Of a stretch of 64,000 nt of DNA, positions 8,873-17,336 are shown piece by piece. The first letter of the stretch is position 1, and every line of letters begins with the position of its first letter. This DNA is from a virus. The stretch covers positions 62,001 to 126,000 of IMG/VR virus record IMGVR_UViG_3300047994_000617; one strand, written 5' to 3'. The notes below the pieces were generated by a model, which worked only from the letters and a program-made list of their open reading frames with translations, did not search any database and had not been told where the DNA came from. Position numbers and translations under genes: made by a program.

Positions 8873-10042
8873 ATGACCACCACCGTCTCCCTTACCGTCC
8901 CTGATCCTCCCGCGTCTGCCGCCGCCCCCGCCTACGGCCCGTGGCAAGACTGCTCGGGCCTCGGTCAGAGCCCGATGGCGGAGATCGCCGCGGCCGCGAC
9001 CGCGGGGGACCTCGTGCGCCTGGAGACCGCCGCGACGGCGGCGATCACCGGCGCCGCCGCCCGCGTGAACATCGTCGGCCGCGTCGCGGGCTCCGACGCC
9101 GCGCCACTGACGATCGAGGTCCCCATCTCCCAGGTGCGCGCCGTGCGCCTCGGGGGCTCCACGACGGGCCTCACGGTCGCCGTGAGCTCCAGCAACGCGG
9201 GAGGGCCCCAGGGGGCGCCTGGGCCGGCTGGGCCTGGCGGGGTCGGCAACCCATGGGGCCCGGGGACGCTCGGCGGGCTGCACGTCACGGTGGCGATGTC
9301 GCCCTACGAGGCGACAGGACCTCTCTACTTCACGACGCTCGTCGTGGACGCGGGGGCGGTGCTCGACCTCTCGGCGCCGCTCGCGGGGCTCCTCCTGGGG
9401 ACCGTCTCCGCGGACATTGCCGGCACCCTCCGGATCAACGGAGGCAACGGTCAGCCAGGCGCCGCTGGCGGCGCCGGCGGCGTCGGGGGCGGCTACGGGG
9501 CCCAGGCCGCCAACGGCAACGACGGCTCGACCGAGGGCGGCGACAGCCCCACGGGCTACCAGTTCGGCGGGGGCCAGGGAGGCAACGGAGGCGCCGGAAC
9601 CGTGCCCGGCGGGACGACCAGCACCGAGGGCCCGGCGAACGTGCCCCGGGACCTCTGCGGCGCCCTGGCGATGGCCTCCACGCCGTCGTTCGTGGCCGCG
9701 GGGATCCCCGGGGCCGGGGGCTCCGGAGATGGAACCTACAGCGGCGGAGGCGGGGGCGGGATCGGGGGCATGGGCTGGCTGGGCGCGCCCACCGTGACGC
9801 TCCGCTCCACGGCCGTGCTCCAGAGCCGCGGAGGCAACGGGGGCATCGGCGACCCAGCAGGGACGACGGGCGGAGGCGGAGGGGGCCCCGGTGGTATCTG
9901 GACGGTGATCGCGACGACGCTGATCAACGACGGGGTGACCGTGGACGTCGCCGGAGGCCTCGGGGGCACGGGGCCGGGCGGAGGCAGCCACAACGGGCAA
10001 CCGGGAACGGCGGGATCGGCTCTGAACGTGGTCCCTGCGTAG
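8873..10042 (+). CDS. Fibre-like protein 3 (shared anchor + Gly-rich tip)
   Basis: 389 aa. Residues 1 to about 110 repeat the shared N-terminal domain (AAAATAGDLVRLETAATAA, ISQVRAVRLGGSTTGL). A brief collagen-like stretch (GAPGPAGPGG) follows. The remainder begins with a beta region and continues into a long Gly/Ala-rich section with repeated GG/NG motifs, as in Gly-rich adhesins and some phage fibre tips. No export signal is present, which fits a virion protein better than a secreted cell-surface adhesin. The three paralogues keep the anchor and exchange everything after it, which is the pattern of modular receptor-binding proteins. Confidence 0.72.
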   Translation: MTTTVSLTVPDPPASAAAPAYGPWQDCSGLGQSPMAEIAAAATAGDLVRLETAATAAITGAAARVNIVGRVAGSDAAPLTIEVPISQVRAVRLGGSTTGLTVAVSSSNAGGPQGAPGPAGPGGVGNPWGPGTLGGLHVTVAMSPYEATGPLYFTTLVVDAGAVLDLSAPLAGLLLGTVSADIAGTLRINGGNGQPGAAGGAGGVGGGYGAQAANGNDGSTEGGDSPTGYQFGGGQGGNGGAGTVPGGTTSTEGPANVPRDLCGALAMASTPSFVAAGIPGAGGSGDGTYSGGGGGGIGGMGWLGAPTVTLRSTAVLQSRGGNGGIGDPAGTTGGGGGGPGGIWTVIATTLINDGVTVDVAGGLGGTGPGGGSHNGQPGTAGSALNVVPA

Positions 10043-10256
10043 GCGGCCTCTCGACGTCCACCGCCAGGCCGGCGCCGAAGAGCTGGCGGCCGTGGAGCCT
10101 ACTACGTCGAGGAAGAGCACGGCGAGGAAGAGGAGCGCGGCGAGGAGCTGGAAGGCGTCGAGCGCCGCGCCGATCTGGCCACCACGGGCTCGACCCGCGC
10201 GAGCGAACGGCTTGAAGTGAGACGGCCTCCTTCGTAGCATCCGTCGTCCTCGAACC

Positions 10257-10700
10257 ATGCACGTCTCCGACTTCCTGTCGAACCGCTACGCCATAGCCGT
10301 CGCCGTCCCTCTGGCGCTGCTGGTCGTGTCGGCGTGCGCGAAGAAGTTGGTGAGGGGCCCAGGAGGCTGGAAGCAGTCGGATTGGCACTACGGGCTGGAG
10401 ACCTCCCTGGCATCGCTCTCCGCGACCCTGATCTACCTGGGGGACATTTCCATCGCGCAGCGCGGACCCGCCGCCGTGCGTTCCGAGCTGTTCACGTCCC
10501 GCGTCGAATGCGCGCTGGGGTTCGCGGTCCTCTCGCTGGCGTTCGTTTTCGTGACACTTACGCTCCACCAGGACCACCAGATCCCAGCGGCCGCGAGCCC
10601 GCCCCGCCTGCTCCGGGACCCTGCGTTCTGGAAGCTCTGCGTGCTTGGAAATTTTCTAGGTGCGGGCGTGATGTTCGGGTTCATACTCTGGAAGGTGTAG
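10257..10700 (+). CDS. Four-helix membrane protein, unknown
   Basis: 147 aa with four hydrophobic segments (roughly residues 12-30, 45-65, 82-102 and 121-145) separated by short polar loops. Such small multi-span proteins in phage-like contexts include holins and superinfection-exclusion proteins, but no family motif is visible. The 214 bp upstream (10043-10256) contain no convincing gene. The next gene, also membrane-associated, starts 3 bp downstream, so the two are probably co-translated. Confidence 0.6.
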   Translation: MHVSDFLSNRYAIAVAVPLALLVVSACAKKLVRGPGGWKQSDWHYGLETSLASLSATLIYLGDISIAQRGPAAVRSELFTSRVECALGFAVLSLAFVFVTLTLHQDHQIPAAASPPRLLRDPAFWKLCVLGNFLGAGVMFGFILWKV

Positions 10701-10702
10701 TC

Positions 10703-11470
10703 ATGGCCGACGCGCAGCCGAACAGCATACGGTCTCGGGCGGCCGAGACTCAGGGGATCTTCTTGGCGCTTCTGGCCGTTGGCTTCGGCGCCGCTGGTGG
10801 TGCGTTGCACGCGGAGATCTACATTCTCTGTGGCGCGCTGGCTGGGGTCATGGCCGCCACGCGGATCGTGGCGGCCTCCGGGCGGCGGCGACCCAGCGCG
10901 ACGATCCCACCTTGGGCGGGGGTTAACGCGTCTAGCGACGCATTGAGAGAGTTGCACCTCGCCCGCGCCATGCGCGATCTTGCGGTGAATCGCAGCGAGT
11001 TGGTGAGCGAGCGCTCACGTGCCGCCGCGTTGCTCGCCGTGCGCGCGGCCAGACGGCCGGGCCCGGGGTCGTCCCTGGATTTTGCGCCGCGGTCGCACGA
11101 GGAAGTGCTGCTCTTCAAGCTTGCCCACGCGACGCGCCGGTCCGGGTCCAGCAAGCTGGAGCTGTATCGGGCGGGATACGATATGCGCCAGGCAGCGGCT
11201 CGCTACAGGATCGCGGTCGACGTGCTCACCCAGGCCCTTCAAGAGCCCGAGGTCGCTGGTTCCGAGGTCGCTGGTTCCGAGGTCGCTGGCTCCGAGGTCG
11301 CTGGCTCCGAGGTCGCTGGCTCCGAGGTCGCTGGCTCCGAGGTCGCTGGCTCCGAGGGCGCTGGCTCCGAGGGCGCTGGCTCCGAGGGCGCTGGGCCGGA
11401 GAGGGACACGAAGGACGCGGCACGGGCGGAGACTCGACGGGAAAGGACGCGGGAGTCGGGGCACGGTTGA
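10703..11470 (+). CDS. Membrane protein with EVAGS repeat tail
   Basis: 255 aa. The ATG 3 bp after the preceding stop is chosen because two adjacent hydrophobic segments (about residues 18-58) follow it directly; the longer open frame overlaps the previous gene. Residues about 75-180 are helical and rich in Arg and Ala. Residues 183-232 consist of ten 5-residue units (EVAGS changing to EGAGS), followed by a charged tail. Topology is probably two helices in the membrane with the repeat domain in the cytoplasm. No family is recognised. It is likely to work with the four-helix protein encoded just upstream. Confidence 0.6.
   Translation: MADAQPNSIRSRAAETQGIFLALLAVGFGAAGGALHAEIYILCGALAGVMAATRIVAASGRRRPSATIPPWAGVNASSDALRELHLARAMRDLAVNRSELVSERSRAAALLAVRAARRPGPGSSLDFAPRSHEEVLLFKLAHATRRSGSSKLELYRAGYDMRQAAARYRIAVDVLTQALQEPEVAGSEVAGSEVAGSEVAGSEVAGSEVAGSEVAGSEGAGSEGAGSEGAGPERDTKDAARAETRRERTRESGHG
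11249..11398 (+). repeat. 15-bp tandem repeat (EVAGS/EGAGS)
   Basis: Ten tandem 15-bp units of the form gaggtcgctggctcc. The first seven encode EVAGS and the last three the variant EGAG(S/P). Identity between neighbouring units is near perfect, indicating recent expansion. The repeat length keeps the frame open. Confidence 0.92.
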
Positions 11471-11759
11471 CGGACCTCCCCGCGTGAAGCAGCTTCGGCA
11501 CCGTCGCGGCCTACTGGCCCCTGCTACTCCCGTCCGTTGTCCCTGCGGCGGACGCACTGGACCCGTCGAGCGTCGGTGCGTCCGGCCAGCTCGACCTGCT
11601 CTCCTGGCGGCTCCGCCCGGGCAAGCCGTTGCCCCTTCATCTCCACCGGGCGCACCCCGGTTCTCGAAGTCGACAGGATCGACTCGGTGCGAGCCGACGG
11701 CCGCCGGCCCGTGGCGCCAGGCGATGATGCGCCGGGCGCGCCGGGGTATGCTGGCGGTG
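11471..11759. other. Intergenic stretch without a supported gene
   Basis: These 289 bp separate the repeat-tailed membrane protein from the small lipoprotein gene. Open frames exist on both strands but have Arg/Pro-dominated translations without plausible starts. No repeat or strong hairpin stands out. It probably carries the promoter of the lipoprotein gene. Confidence 0.4.
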
Positions 11760-12041
11760 ATGAACGCGCTTCGCCTTGCCGGTGCTGCCATGGTCGCCAT
11801 GCTCACGGCGGCCACCTTGCTCGGCTCTTCCTGCTCCTCGCCGAATCCTCCCGCTTGTGGGTTCCCCACGCCGGGCGAGACGGCCGCGGACGGTGGCCCG
11901 GACCCCTGCCACTGCGATCCGCCTCCCGCGCTCGACCTCGGGGCCTGCGCCTGCCTGTCTGGAACGCCGCAGGACATCGCCGTGTACAACGGGTGCATCG
12001 CGCTCTATCGGCTGGAGATGATGGACGCCGGCGCAGATTGA
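11760..12041 (+). CDS. Small predicted lipoprotein
   Basis: 93 aa. The N-terminus has a hydrophobic signal segment ending in a lipobox, LLGSSC, at about residues 21-26. The mature part is short, Pro-rich and contains five further Cys (CGFPTPG, CHCDPP, CACLSG), so it is probably a disulphide-stabilised envelope lipoprotein. An ATG 12 bp upstream in frame is an alternative start. Such small Cys-rich lipoproteins are common in myxobacterial chromosomes and are not typical phage genes. The gene is convergent with the outer-membrane protein gene at 12075, with only 33 bp between the two stops. Confidence 0.55.
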   Translation: MNALRLAGAAMVAMLTAATLLGSSCSSPNPPACGFPTPGETAADGGPDPCHCDPPPALDLGACACLSGTPQDIAVYNGCIALYRLEMMDAGAD

Positions 12042-12074
12042 CGTCGGCACTCGCGCCTGGCCCCTGCTCGCCTT

Positions 12075-13202
12075 TCAGAACGACGCACCTACGCCGGCGC
12101 CGAGCCTGCCGGCGGCGCCCCCGAACCTGCGTGCCGTGACGTTGTTCCACTCGTTCGTGCCGCCCGCGAGCTTTGCGACCCCGACCACGTCCGTCGCCAC
12201 GTCGACGTAGAACCGCCCGACGAGCGGAGCGTCAACGTGGACAGCCCCACCCCCACCGCCAAAGAGCACCGTTTGGTGCAGCGATGGAAACGCGGGCGTT
12301 CCCGCGGACTGCTGGGCCGCTCCCAGATCGGCGACGACGCAGCCGGCGAGCGAGACGGTCCACGCCCGATGGACGCATCCGGTGAGGCTCCCCGCGACGA
12401 GCGAGGTCGTGACGTTGACGGTGGGGCCTGGGCTTGGCAGTCCGATCCCTGGCTGCTGAGGATCCCAACGGAACCCTCCCATCAGCGACCATCCGCCCCG
12501 GCGCCACTCCTGCCGCTGCACCCCCCCTTCCAGGGCTACCCCGAAGAGCGCGCCCCACGTGCCCCCGAAGTCCGCCTGGGCCCCGACGACCACCCGCGGC
12601 ACGAAACGGGGGCCCGCGAGCGCACCTGGCGACGCGGCCGAGGCGACCACGGGCGCTGGCGGCGACGGCTTCGGCGACTCGGCGGGCGCCTGCGGCTCCA
12701 CGGGCCGCGGCGACGGAGCGGGCGGAGCTGGCGCTGGGGGCGGAGCACCGGCTGGCTCGTGTGCGGGTCCCACGATGGGGATGAGCCAGGAGGCGACCCT
12801 GCGGCCTGCGCTCTCGACGACGCCCTGGCACGTCGGCTCAACGAGCTCGTCGCCGCCCATGCGCTTGCCGTTCTCGTCGTACATCGCAAGGGTGGCGACG
12901 AAGGCTGGCTTCCCCCGGTGGATCTTCACCGTGATGCGCCTCGGCGCGGTCGGGGTGAACGGATCGATGCCCGCGAAGCGCACGGCGACGAAGTGGTGGA
13001 AGTAGACTTCTTCTGGGCACGACGCGAGGCCCGCCGGGCGCTCGTACTCGAGCCGGGCTTCATCTGGCGGGGGGCCGTCTGCGAGCGCTGGCGAGGCCGC
13101 GAGCAGGAGCAGCAAGCCAAGCGCGACGGCGCCGCCCGTCAGCCGGTGGGCGTCGACGTGATGCACGCGCCTCCGGGGGGTCTGACGGCCAAGGGTGAAC
13201 AT
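12075..13202 (-). CDS. Outer-membrane beta-barrel-like protein
   Basis: 375 aa from the ATG that places a signal peptide (ALGLLLLLAASPALA) near the N-terminus; the longer frame upstream is not convincing. Residues about 42-140 form a periplasmic domain with two Cys. A Pro/Ala-rich linker covers about 145-190. The last 180 residues alternate Gly/aromatic strands and end in Phe (GAGVGASF), the classical C-terminal signature of outer-membrane barrels. Similar linker-plus-barrel proteins are numerous in myxobacteria. Within this element it may be a host-derived gene altering the cell surface, for example phage exclusion, but that role is inference. Confidence 0.7.
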   Translation of the reverse strand: MFTLGRQTPRRRVHHVDAHRLTGGAVALGLLLLLAASPALADGPPPDEARLEYERPAGLASCPEEVYFHHFVAVRFAGIDPFTPTAPRRITVKIHRGKPAFVATLAMYDENGKRMGGDELVEPTCQGVVESAGRRVASWLIPIVGPAHEPAGAPPPAPAPPAPSPRPVEPQAPAESPKPSPPAPVVASAASPGALAGPRFVPRVVVGAQADFGGTWGALFGVALEGGVQRQEWRRGGWSLMGGFRWDPQQPGIGLPSPGPTVNVTTSLVAGSLTGCVHRAWTVSLAGCVVADLGAAQQSAGTPAFPSLHQTVLFGGGGGAVHVDAPLVGRFYVDVATDVVGVAKLAGGTNEWNNVTARRFGGAAGRLGAGVGASF

Positions 13203-13248
13203 GCGCGCGTAGCCCCGCTCGACTGGTACAGGGAGGCGGTCCGGGATG

Positions 13249-13479
13249 CTACCAGCGCGAGCGCGAGGGGGACATCGTCGAGCGAGGGGTGAGGGCCTGC
13301 GCGAGGCCATGGACTTCGTCGGGTTCGTCGAAGACGACCACGAGCTGCCGATGACGGAAGAGGCCGACGGCGCCGACTGCGGCACCCGGGAGGAGTTGGA
13401 GAAGGACAGCGGTCCAGCCGCGGCCGAGGTCGACGGCGCGCCGGCCAGGGGCGGGGGCGAGGGGATCGTCAGGAGCCAT
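13249..13479 (-). CDS. Possible small membrane-associated protein (uncertain)
   Basis: In the 374 bp between the outer-membrane gene and the antirepressor gene, the best candidate is a 76-codon minus-strand frame with a GTAGAGG-like site and one hydrophobic patch (WTAVLLQLLPGAAVGAVGLF). An overlapping plus-strand frame (13309-13629) cannot be excluded. Neither resembles a family I know. The region may be only the promoter of the outer-membrane protein. Confidence 0.22.
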   Translation of the reverse strand: MAPDDPLAPAPGRRAVDLGRGWTAVLLQLLPGAAVGAVGLFRHRQLVVVFDEPDEVHGLAQALTPRSTMSPSRSRW

Positions 13480-13576
13480 GCCTCTACATCGACACGACCG
13501 GGGGAGGAGTTGCTTCGGCGCGGTCGATTTTCCCGCAGGAGGGGCTCCGGCTTGGTCTCGACGGCCGGGGCGAGGC

Positions 13577-15475
13577 TCAGGGGCCGACGGGAGAGCGGCG
13601 CGTCGCCTGGGCATGCGCGCGAGGCGTGAGCGGGCTGCGTGGGGCACGCGGCACGGGGCGATGCCCCAGCCGAGGCCCACGACGGCGCGGGCTCTCCGTC
13701 GCTGCCGGCGGCGAGACCGCTCCGTTGCCGGAGGAGGCGGGCGGCGCGGGCGGCGCACCGGGCACGGGAGGCGCCAGCGCGCGAGAGAGGAGGCGCTTGT
13801 AGCTCGCGGAGGCCCGTTGCCAGCGCTCAAGGGCTTCGTCGAGCTTCTCCCGCAAGGGATCGTCCTCGGGGAGCCCAGAGAGCGCCTCGCAGAGCGACAT
13901 GGCGGAGCTCAGGGCCATGTTGAGGGAGGTGACGTCCTGCGGCGCCACGCGGGCGTCGGGGCCCTTGCCGACGAAGTCCATGAGGAGCTGCTCCGTCGCC
14001 TTCAGGAACATCGTCGCCCCCTCCAAGCGCTCGGCGGGCGCGGAGGCGTGAAGGACGCCGGGCATGACCGAGATCGCCTCGGTCAGCATGGCTGCGAGCT
14101 GGAGATAGTGCTCCACCGTGGGCCGGGCGGGAGGCGTGGACCCCAGGAGGGCCAGCCGGATCCGGGGATCGAGCGAGGAGCCCAGGAGGCGGAGGGCGGT
14201 CGTTACGTGGCGCTCGGCGGCGGCCGGTGCGGGTGGCAGCGCGGGGCGCCCCGTGGGCCTGGCGGCGACAGGGGCCCGCTGGGGACGAGCGGGCCTGGCC
14301 GGGGGCGGCTCCAACGCAGCCAGCGCGACCAGGGCCCGCTCGATGGTGTCGAGCCGCTGCTCTACCGCCACCGGGTGCCTGGGGACGTCCGCCGGTCCCG
14401 CCTCCGCTTCGGGCGTAGACGACGAAACCGGCAGCACCGGCTCGCCACGTCGGAGGTTCGGGAGAACCTTGTCCTGGAGGTAGTCTCGGAGGAGCACGCC
14501 GCGGGGCTTGCGCGTGAGAAGGAGAACCCGGTCCTGACCCGCCTGGGTGAGGATCGTAAGATGGTTCACGTTTGCACGAACCAGATTCGTTCTGGTTCGT
14601 GCTGCGTTCGCCTTGAATTCGCGCAGATCGTTGCCCCTGAGCACCAAGAAGTGCTCGCCCTCGTGTACCTCGTTCGACCAGACCGACGTGAGTTGCTGCG
14701 CGATGACGCCGGCCTCGTAGTCGAGCGGTGCGTCCAGATCGCCGGCCACCATGACCATCTCGCCGCGGAAGGGGTGAAGGGGGATCGTGTGGCCGCCGAG
14801 GACGACCGCGTTGCCCTCGGTGTTCATTGCGATCGGGGGCATCGCCGCAGTTTCGGGAGCCTGCGCCGCCCGCGCCGAGCTCCGCACGGGCTGCGGACCA
14901 AGACCAGCGAGGGCCGCGCGGATCAGATCGGCGAGCGGCTCGACGTTCACCCGCTCCCCGAGCGCCGCGATGGCGCGGTTGGCCTCCGCCGGGCGGTATC
15001 CCAGGCGGGTCAGCCCGCCGCGGAGCAGATCCGCGGGATCCGGCTCGCCGGAAGGAGTCCGTGTCGCGGGAGCGGAGACAGCCGTGGCAGTCGGCGTGGC
15101 CAGGGCTGCGGTCGGGAGGATGGGGGCGCGCGGATCGTGGACTTCCACCGGGCGCTCGGGGCGAGGCGGGGCCACCATCGGCTTCGGTTCCCCCGCAAAC
15201 CGCATCCACTTCCGTCGACCAGGGAAGTGTCGGATGACCTGATGCTGCGCGTCCTTGGCGATGGCCTGGTACTCGCCGCCACCCCAGAGGGCCACGGCTT
15301 GATCCCAGGTCTGGATCTCGTCGACGTCGAAGTCGCGGGGCGCGTACTCGGCAGGTGCGCCCGCCCGCCGCCGGCGGACGAAGCAGACGAAGCGGACCGC
15401 GAGGTCCGCGGGCACCGTCCGGGCGGGTGAGCCGGCAACTTTGGGCGGGCCGAAGCGCCTCTTGGGCGCGCTCAA
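13577..15475 (-). CDS. BRO/Rha-type antirepressor-like protein with RuvA-C-like domain
   Basis: 632 aa starting at a TTG that overlaps the stop of the upstream nuclease gene (TTGA). Residues about 20-80 are an unrecognised N-terminal domain with a WxxAxxLWGGGEYQ stretch. Residues about 128-175 (LLRGGLTRLGYRPAEANRAI, then LIRAALAGL) look like the UBA-like C-terminal domain of RuvA. Residues about 200-335 resemble the BRO-N/antirepressor fold: a beta strand pair, VIAQQL, then LTILTQAGQDRVLLLTRKP and LPNLRRGE. The rest is helical with Pro-rich linkers. In phages such proteins relieve repression or modulate host transcription. The fusion with a RuvA-C-like module is unusual. This is the last gene of operon A. 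Confidence 0.62.
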   Translation of the reverse strand: MSAPKRRFGPPKVAGSPARTVPADLAVRFVCFVRRRRAGAPAEYAPRDFDVDEIQTWDQAVALWGGGEYQAIAKDAQHQVIRHFPGRRKWMRFAGEPKPMVAPPRPERPVEVHDPRAPILPTAALATPTATAVSAPATRTPSGEPDPADLLRGGLTRLGYRPAEANRAIAALGERVNVEPLADLIRAALAGLGPQPVRSSARAAQAPETAAMPPIAMNTEGNAVVLGGHTIPLHPFRGEMVMVAGDLDAPLDYEAGVIAQQLTSVWSNEVHEGEHFLVLRGNDLREFKANAARTRTNLVRANVNHLTILTQAGQDRVLLLTRKPRGVLLRDYLQDKVLPNLRRGEPVLPVSSSTPEAEAGPADVPRHPVAVEQRLDTIERALVALAALEPPPARPARPQRAPVAARPTGRPALPPAPAAAERHVTTALRLLGSSLDPRIRLALLGSTPPARPTVEHYLQLAAMLTEAISVMPGVLHASAPAERLEGATMFLKATEQLLMDFVGKGPDARVAPQDVTSLNMALSSAMSLCEALSGLPEDDPLREKLDEALERWQRASASYKRLLSRALAPPVPGAPPAPPASSGNGAVSPPAATESPRRRGPRLGHRPVPRAPRSPLTPRAHAQATRRSPVGP

Positions 15476-16176
15476 GCTGCCCTCCGAGCCGCGATCAGCG
15501 CGGCGAAGCGATCGAGCTGGTCCGCGCCGGCGTCGGCGATGGCCGCCTCGATCATCTCGGCATCCGCGGGCCAGCCCAGGAGGCAGCCCTCGCACGGCAC
15601 GCGGTCCGGCTTCACCTTCGCCAGCGAGGTGACGGCGTGGCCGCAGCCGAGCCCGATCCGGTTCCTGGAGAGGTACGGCCGCGTCACCGCCACCATGGGA
15701 ATGTCGATGCCCGCTGCGCTGGCGGAGGTCGCCATGGCCTCCCGCTGGGCCGCGCGGAGCAGGCACAGCGCGAAGGGAGGCAGCGGCTCGGCCCCCTGGT
15801 TGTCGTGGGCGGGGACGATCGGCCGGGGGCGGCCGGTCCCGCAGGACCAGAGCCCGAATCCCTGGGGGAGCCGGTCCTTCGACGGGACCACGCGCTGCCA
15901 GGGGCTCGACACCGCGATGTACCGACGGGTCGCATACCGCGCGAAGGGCGCGCTCTTCTCCGGGCCCTCCCGGTCGAGGTCTTGGGTCGAGTCCTTGATC
16001 TCGATGAACTCGACCCTCGGCCCCATCGAGGGCCACAGGGCGACGGCGATCACGTCGGCGACGCGCACGCCCTCGACGCGAGCGCCGGGGGCGCTCTGCA
16101 CCTGCCGGAGGAAGGCCCAGCGGTCCGCGGGGTACTGCCGGCGGAGCCTCTCGGCGATGGTTGCCTCACGCGACAT
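15472..16176 (-). CDS. PD-(D/E)XK nuclease-like protein with C/H cluster
   Basis: 234 aa. Residues about 36-75 contain the core of a PD-(D/E)XK nuclease: VRVADVIAVALWPS followed by VEFIEIKDSTQDL, giving the Asp...Glu-x-Lys signature. The downstream KSAPFARYATRRYIAV, the PQGFGLW turn and overall size resemble MmcB-like nuclease-fold proteins used in DNA repair. A possible zinc site, CGHA...CEGC, lies at about 186-206. The start overlaps the preceding coiled-coil gene by 11 bp and the stop overlaps the antirepressor start, so the operon is tightly coupled. It probably cleaves or binds DNA. Family assignment is by motif only. Confidence 0.65.
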   Translation of the reverse strand: MSREATIAERLRRQYPADRWAFLRQVQSAPGARVEGVRVADVIAVALWPSMGPRVEFIEIKDSTQDLDREGPEKSAPFARYATRRYIAVSSPWQRVVPSKDRLPQGFGLWSCGTGRPRPIVPAHDNQGAEPLPPFALCLLRAAQREAMATSASAAGIDIPMVAVTRPYLSRNRIGLGCGHAVTSLAKVKPDRVPCEGCLLGWPADAEMIEAAIADAGADQLDRFAALIAARRAA

Positions 16177-16726
16177 GGCCAGCCTCCTTCCGGGGGAGCA
16201 GCGGGCAGCCCTCGGGCAGGGCCGGGGGCACGGCGCAGCGGTCCGGCGGCGGCGGGGCCCGGGGGTCGACGCGCTCGACCGCAGGCGGGGGCGGCAAGGA
16301 GGCCGGGCTCGCCCGGCGTGGCGCGTCGACCTCCCACTCGGCCTCGGCGTCGTCGAGCCGGTCGAGGATGGTGGTCGAGGCGTCGAGGTAGCCTCGGATG
16401 TTGAGCTCGAGGTGGCGAAGGTCCGCGGGGATCGCGGACGTGGGGGCCTCAAGCTCCTTCTGGAGGTCCACCAACCCGGTGCGGGCCATCTCCAGAGAGC
16501 GCCGCACGTCGGCGATCCCGGGGACGTGGAGCCCGCCTGCAACGCCCGCCGCCGCGAAGACCTGGACGGCGGCCTCGCTGCCGTGCCGCAGGGCGTCCAT
16601 GGCCTGGGCCTTGGGGGTCATCACGGAGTCGCGACGGAGCATGTCGTCGACGACGAGGTGGAGATCGTCCAGCGCGCGATGCGCGGCGACGATGCAGGAA
16701 CGGATGGGATCGATGGCGGTTGTCAC
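16166..16726 (-). CDS. Helical protein, unknown
   Basis: 186 aa from a GTG overlapping the stop of the DUF6197-like gene (GTGA). Residues 1 to about 130 are strongly helical with heptad-like Leu/Ile/Val spacing (possible coiled coil). The C-terminal 55 residues are Pro-rich and disordered with two Cys. No domain is recognised. It sits between the DUF6197-like and nuclease genes in operon A and is translationally coupled to both. Confidence 0.6.
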   Translation of the reverse strand: MTTAIDPIRSCIVAAHRALDDLHLVVDDMLRRDSVMTPKAQAMDALRHGSEAAVQVFAAAGVAGGLHVPGIADVRRSLEMARTGLVDLQKELEAPTSAIPADLRHLELNIRGYLDASTTILDRLDDAEAEWEVDAPRRASPASLPPPPAVERVDPRAPPPPDRCAVPPALPEGCPLLPRKEAGHVA

Positions 16727-17175
16727 GTTGCCCTCGCGGGCGCGGAAGCCTCGATCGCCGCGTCGAGCGCCGAGAGCACCTCGGCGTGGGTGCGCCCGGG
16801 CGCGTCGTGCCAGTCCATCGCGGCGAGGAAGCTCGCGCCCTGGCCCGCGCACCGCGCGAACAGCAGGAGCGCCTCATCCGTCCCCTGCTGGGTCCCCTTC
16901 GCCGCGCGGAGGGCGCCGTAGACGTCCCAGCAGACGGCAGCGTCGCTCCAGGCCGGGCAGCCGTGCCCGTTGGCATCGACCGCCTCGTGGTCGGCGTCGC
17001 CGTGCAGCCAGCGGGCCTCGTCGTCGAGCCGGGCGCGGGCGGAGCGGAGCAGGACGTGGGGGTCCCGAATCTTCAGCGGGATGGGCGGCGGGGGCTCGAC
17101 GGGGAACGGAGCCGGGGCGCTCGGGTTGACGGACGGATCTCGGCGTACTACGGCGCGCGCAGCGCTGCTGTGCAT
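16723..17175 (-). CDS. DUF6197-like protein, copy A
   Basis: 150 aa. The ATG at 17175 is preferred over the in-frame ATG at 17187 because GGAGG lies just before it (GGAGGTTCCC-ATG), the same arrangement as in copy B at 29478. The core WLHGDADHEAVDANGHGCPA followed by WDVYGAL and HDAPGRTHAEVLSALD fits the DUF6197 family found in phages and actinobacterial/myxobacterial elements. Copy B shares this core and the HSSAAR-type start. Function is unknown. Conserved Asp, His and Cys residues could bind a metal or ligand. Both copies face a ribbon-helix-helix regulator across a conserved promoter region. Confidence 0.72.
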   Translation of the reverse strand: MHSSAARAVVRRDPSVNPSAPAPFPVEPPPPIPLKIRDPHVLLRSARARLDDEARWLHGDADHEAVDANGHGCPAWSDAAVCWDVYGALRAAKGTQQGTDEALLLFARCAGQGASFLAAMDWHDAPGRTHAEVLSALDAAIEASAPARAT

Positions 17176-17237
17176 GGGAACCTCCATGTTCTCGGCGTTA
17201 GGGCTCCCCTCGCGGCTGCAATCCGCTTTGGGGGCCC
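17174..17237 (-). promoter_or_regulatory. Conserved leader of DUF6197 gene, copy A
   Basis: About 55 bp upstream of the DUF6197 start match the equivalent segment at 29477-29537 almost base for base (gggaacctccat, cggcgt, agggctccc, cggctg, atccgc). It contains an inverted repeat, GGGCTCCC (17201-17208) and GGGGGCCC (17230-17237), which can pair with one wobble. Conservation beyond the ribosome binding site points to an operator or RNA leader structure. Confidence 0.6.
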
Positions 17238-17278
17238 GATCTACTGACGGACGAGCATGACCCTTTGCTCGACGAATT

Positions 17279-17303
17279 GCAAGAATTAAAATCGAATCCT
17301 TGC
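17279..17303. promoter_or_regulatory. GCAAG-n15-CTTGC dyad, probable RHH operator/promoter, copy A
   Basis: TTGCAAGA at 17277-17284 and CTTGC at 17299-17303 enclose an AT-rich core (TTAAAATCG) that is striking in this GC-rich DNA. The same dyad recurs at 29574-29599. A possible -35 (TTGCTC, about 17265) and -10 (TAAAAT, about 17287) for the RHH gene overlap the dyad, so binding by the RHH protein would autoregulate it. Confidence 0.6.
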
Positions 17304-17336
17304 TACGAAGCGGGTGCCCGGGTTAGGGTGCGCGCG

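Noticed and set aside
11226-11501. Minus-strand frame made of SQRPR repeats
   Set aside because: It is only the complementary reading of the 15-bp repeat in the plus-strand membrane protein gene.
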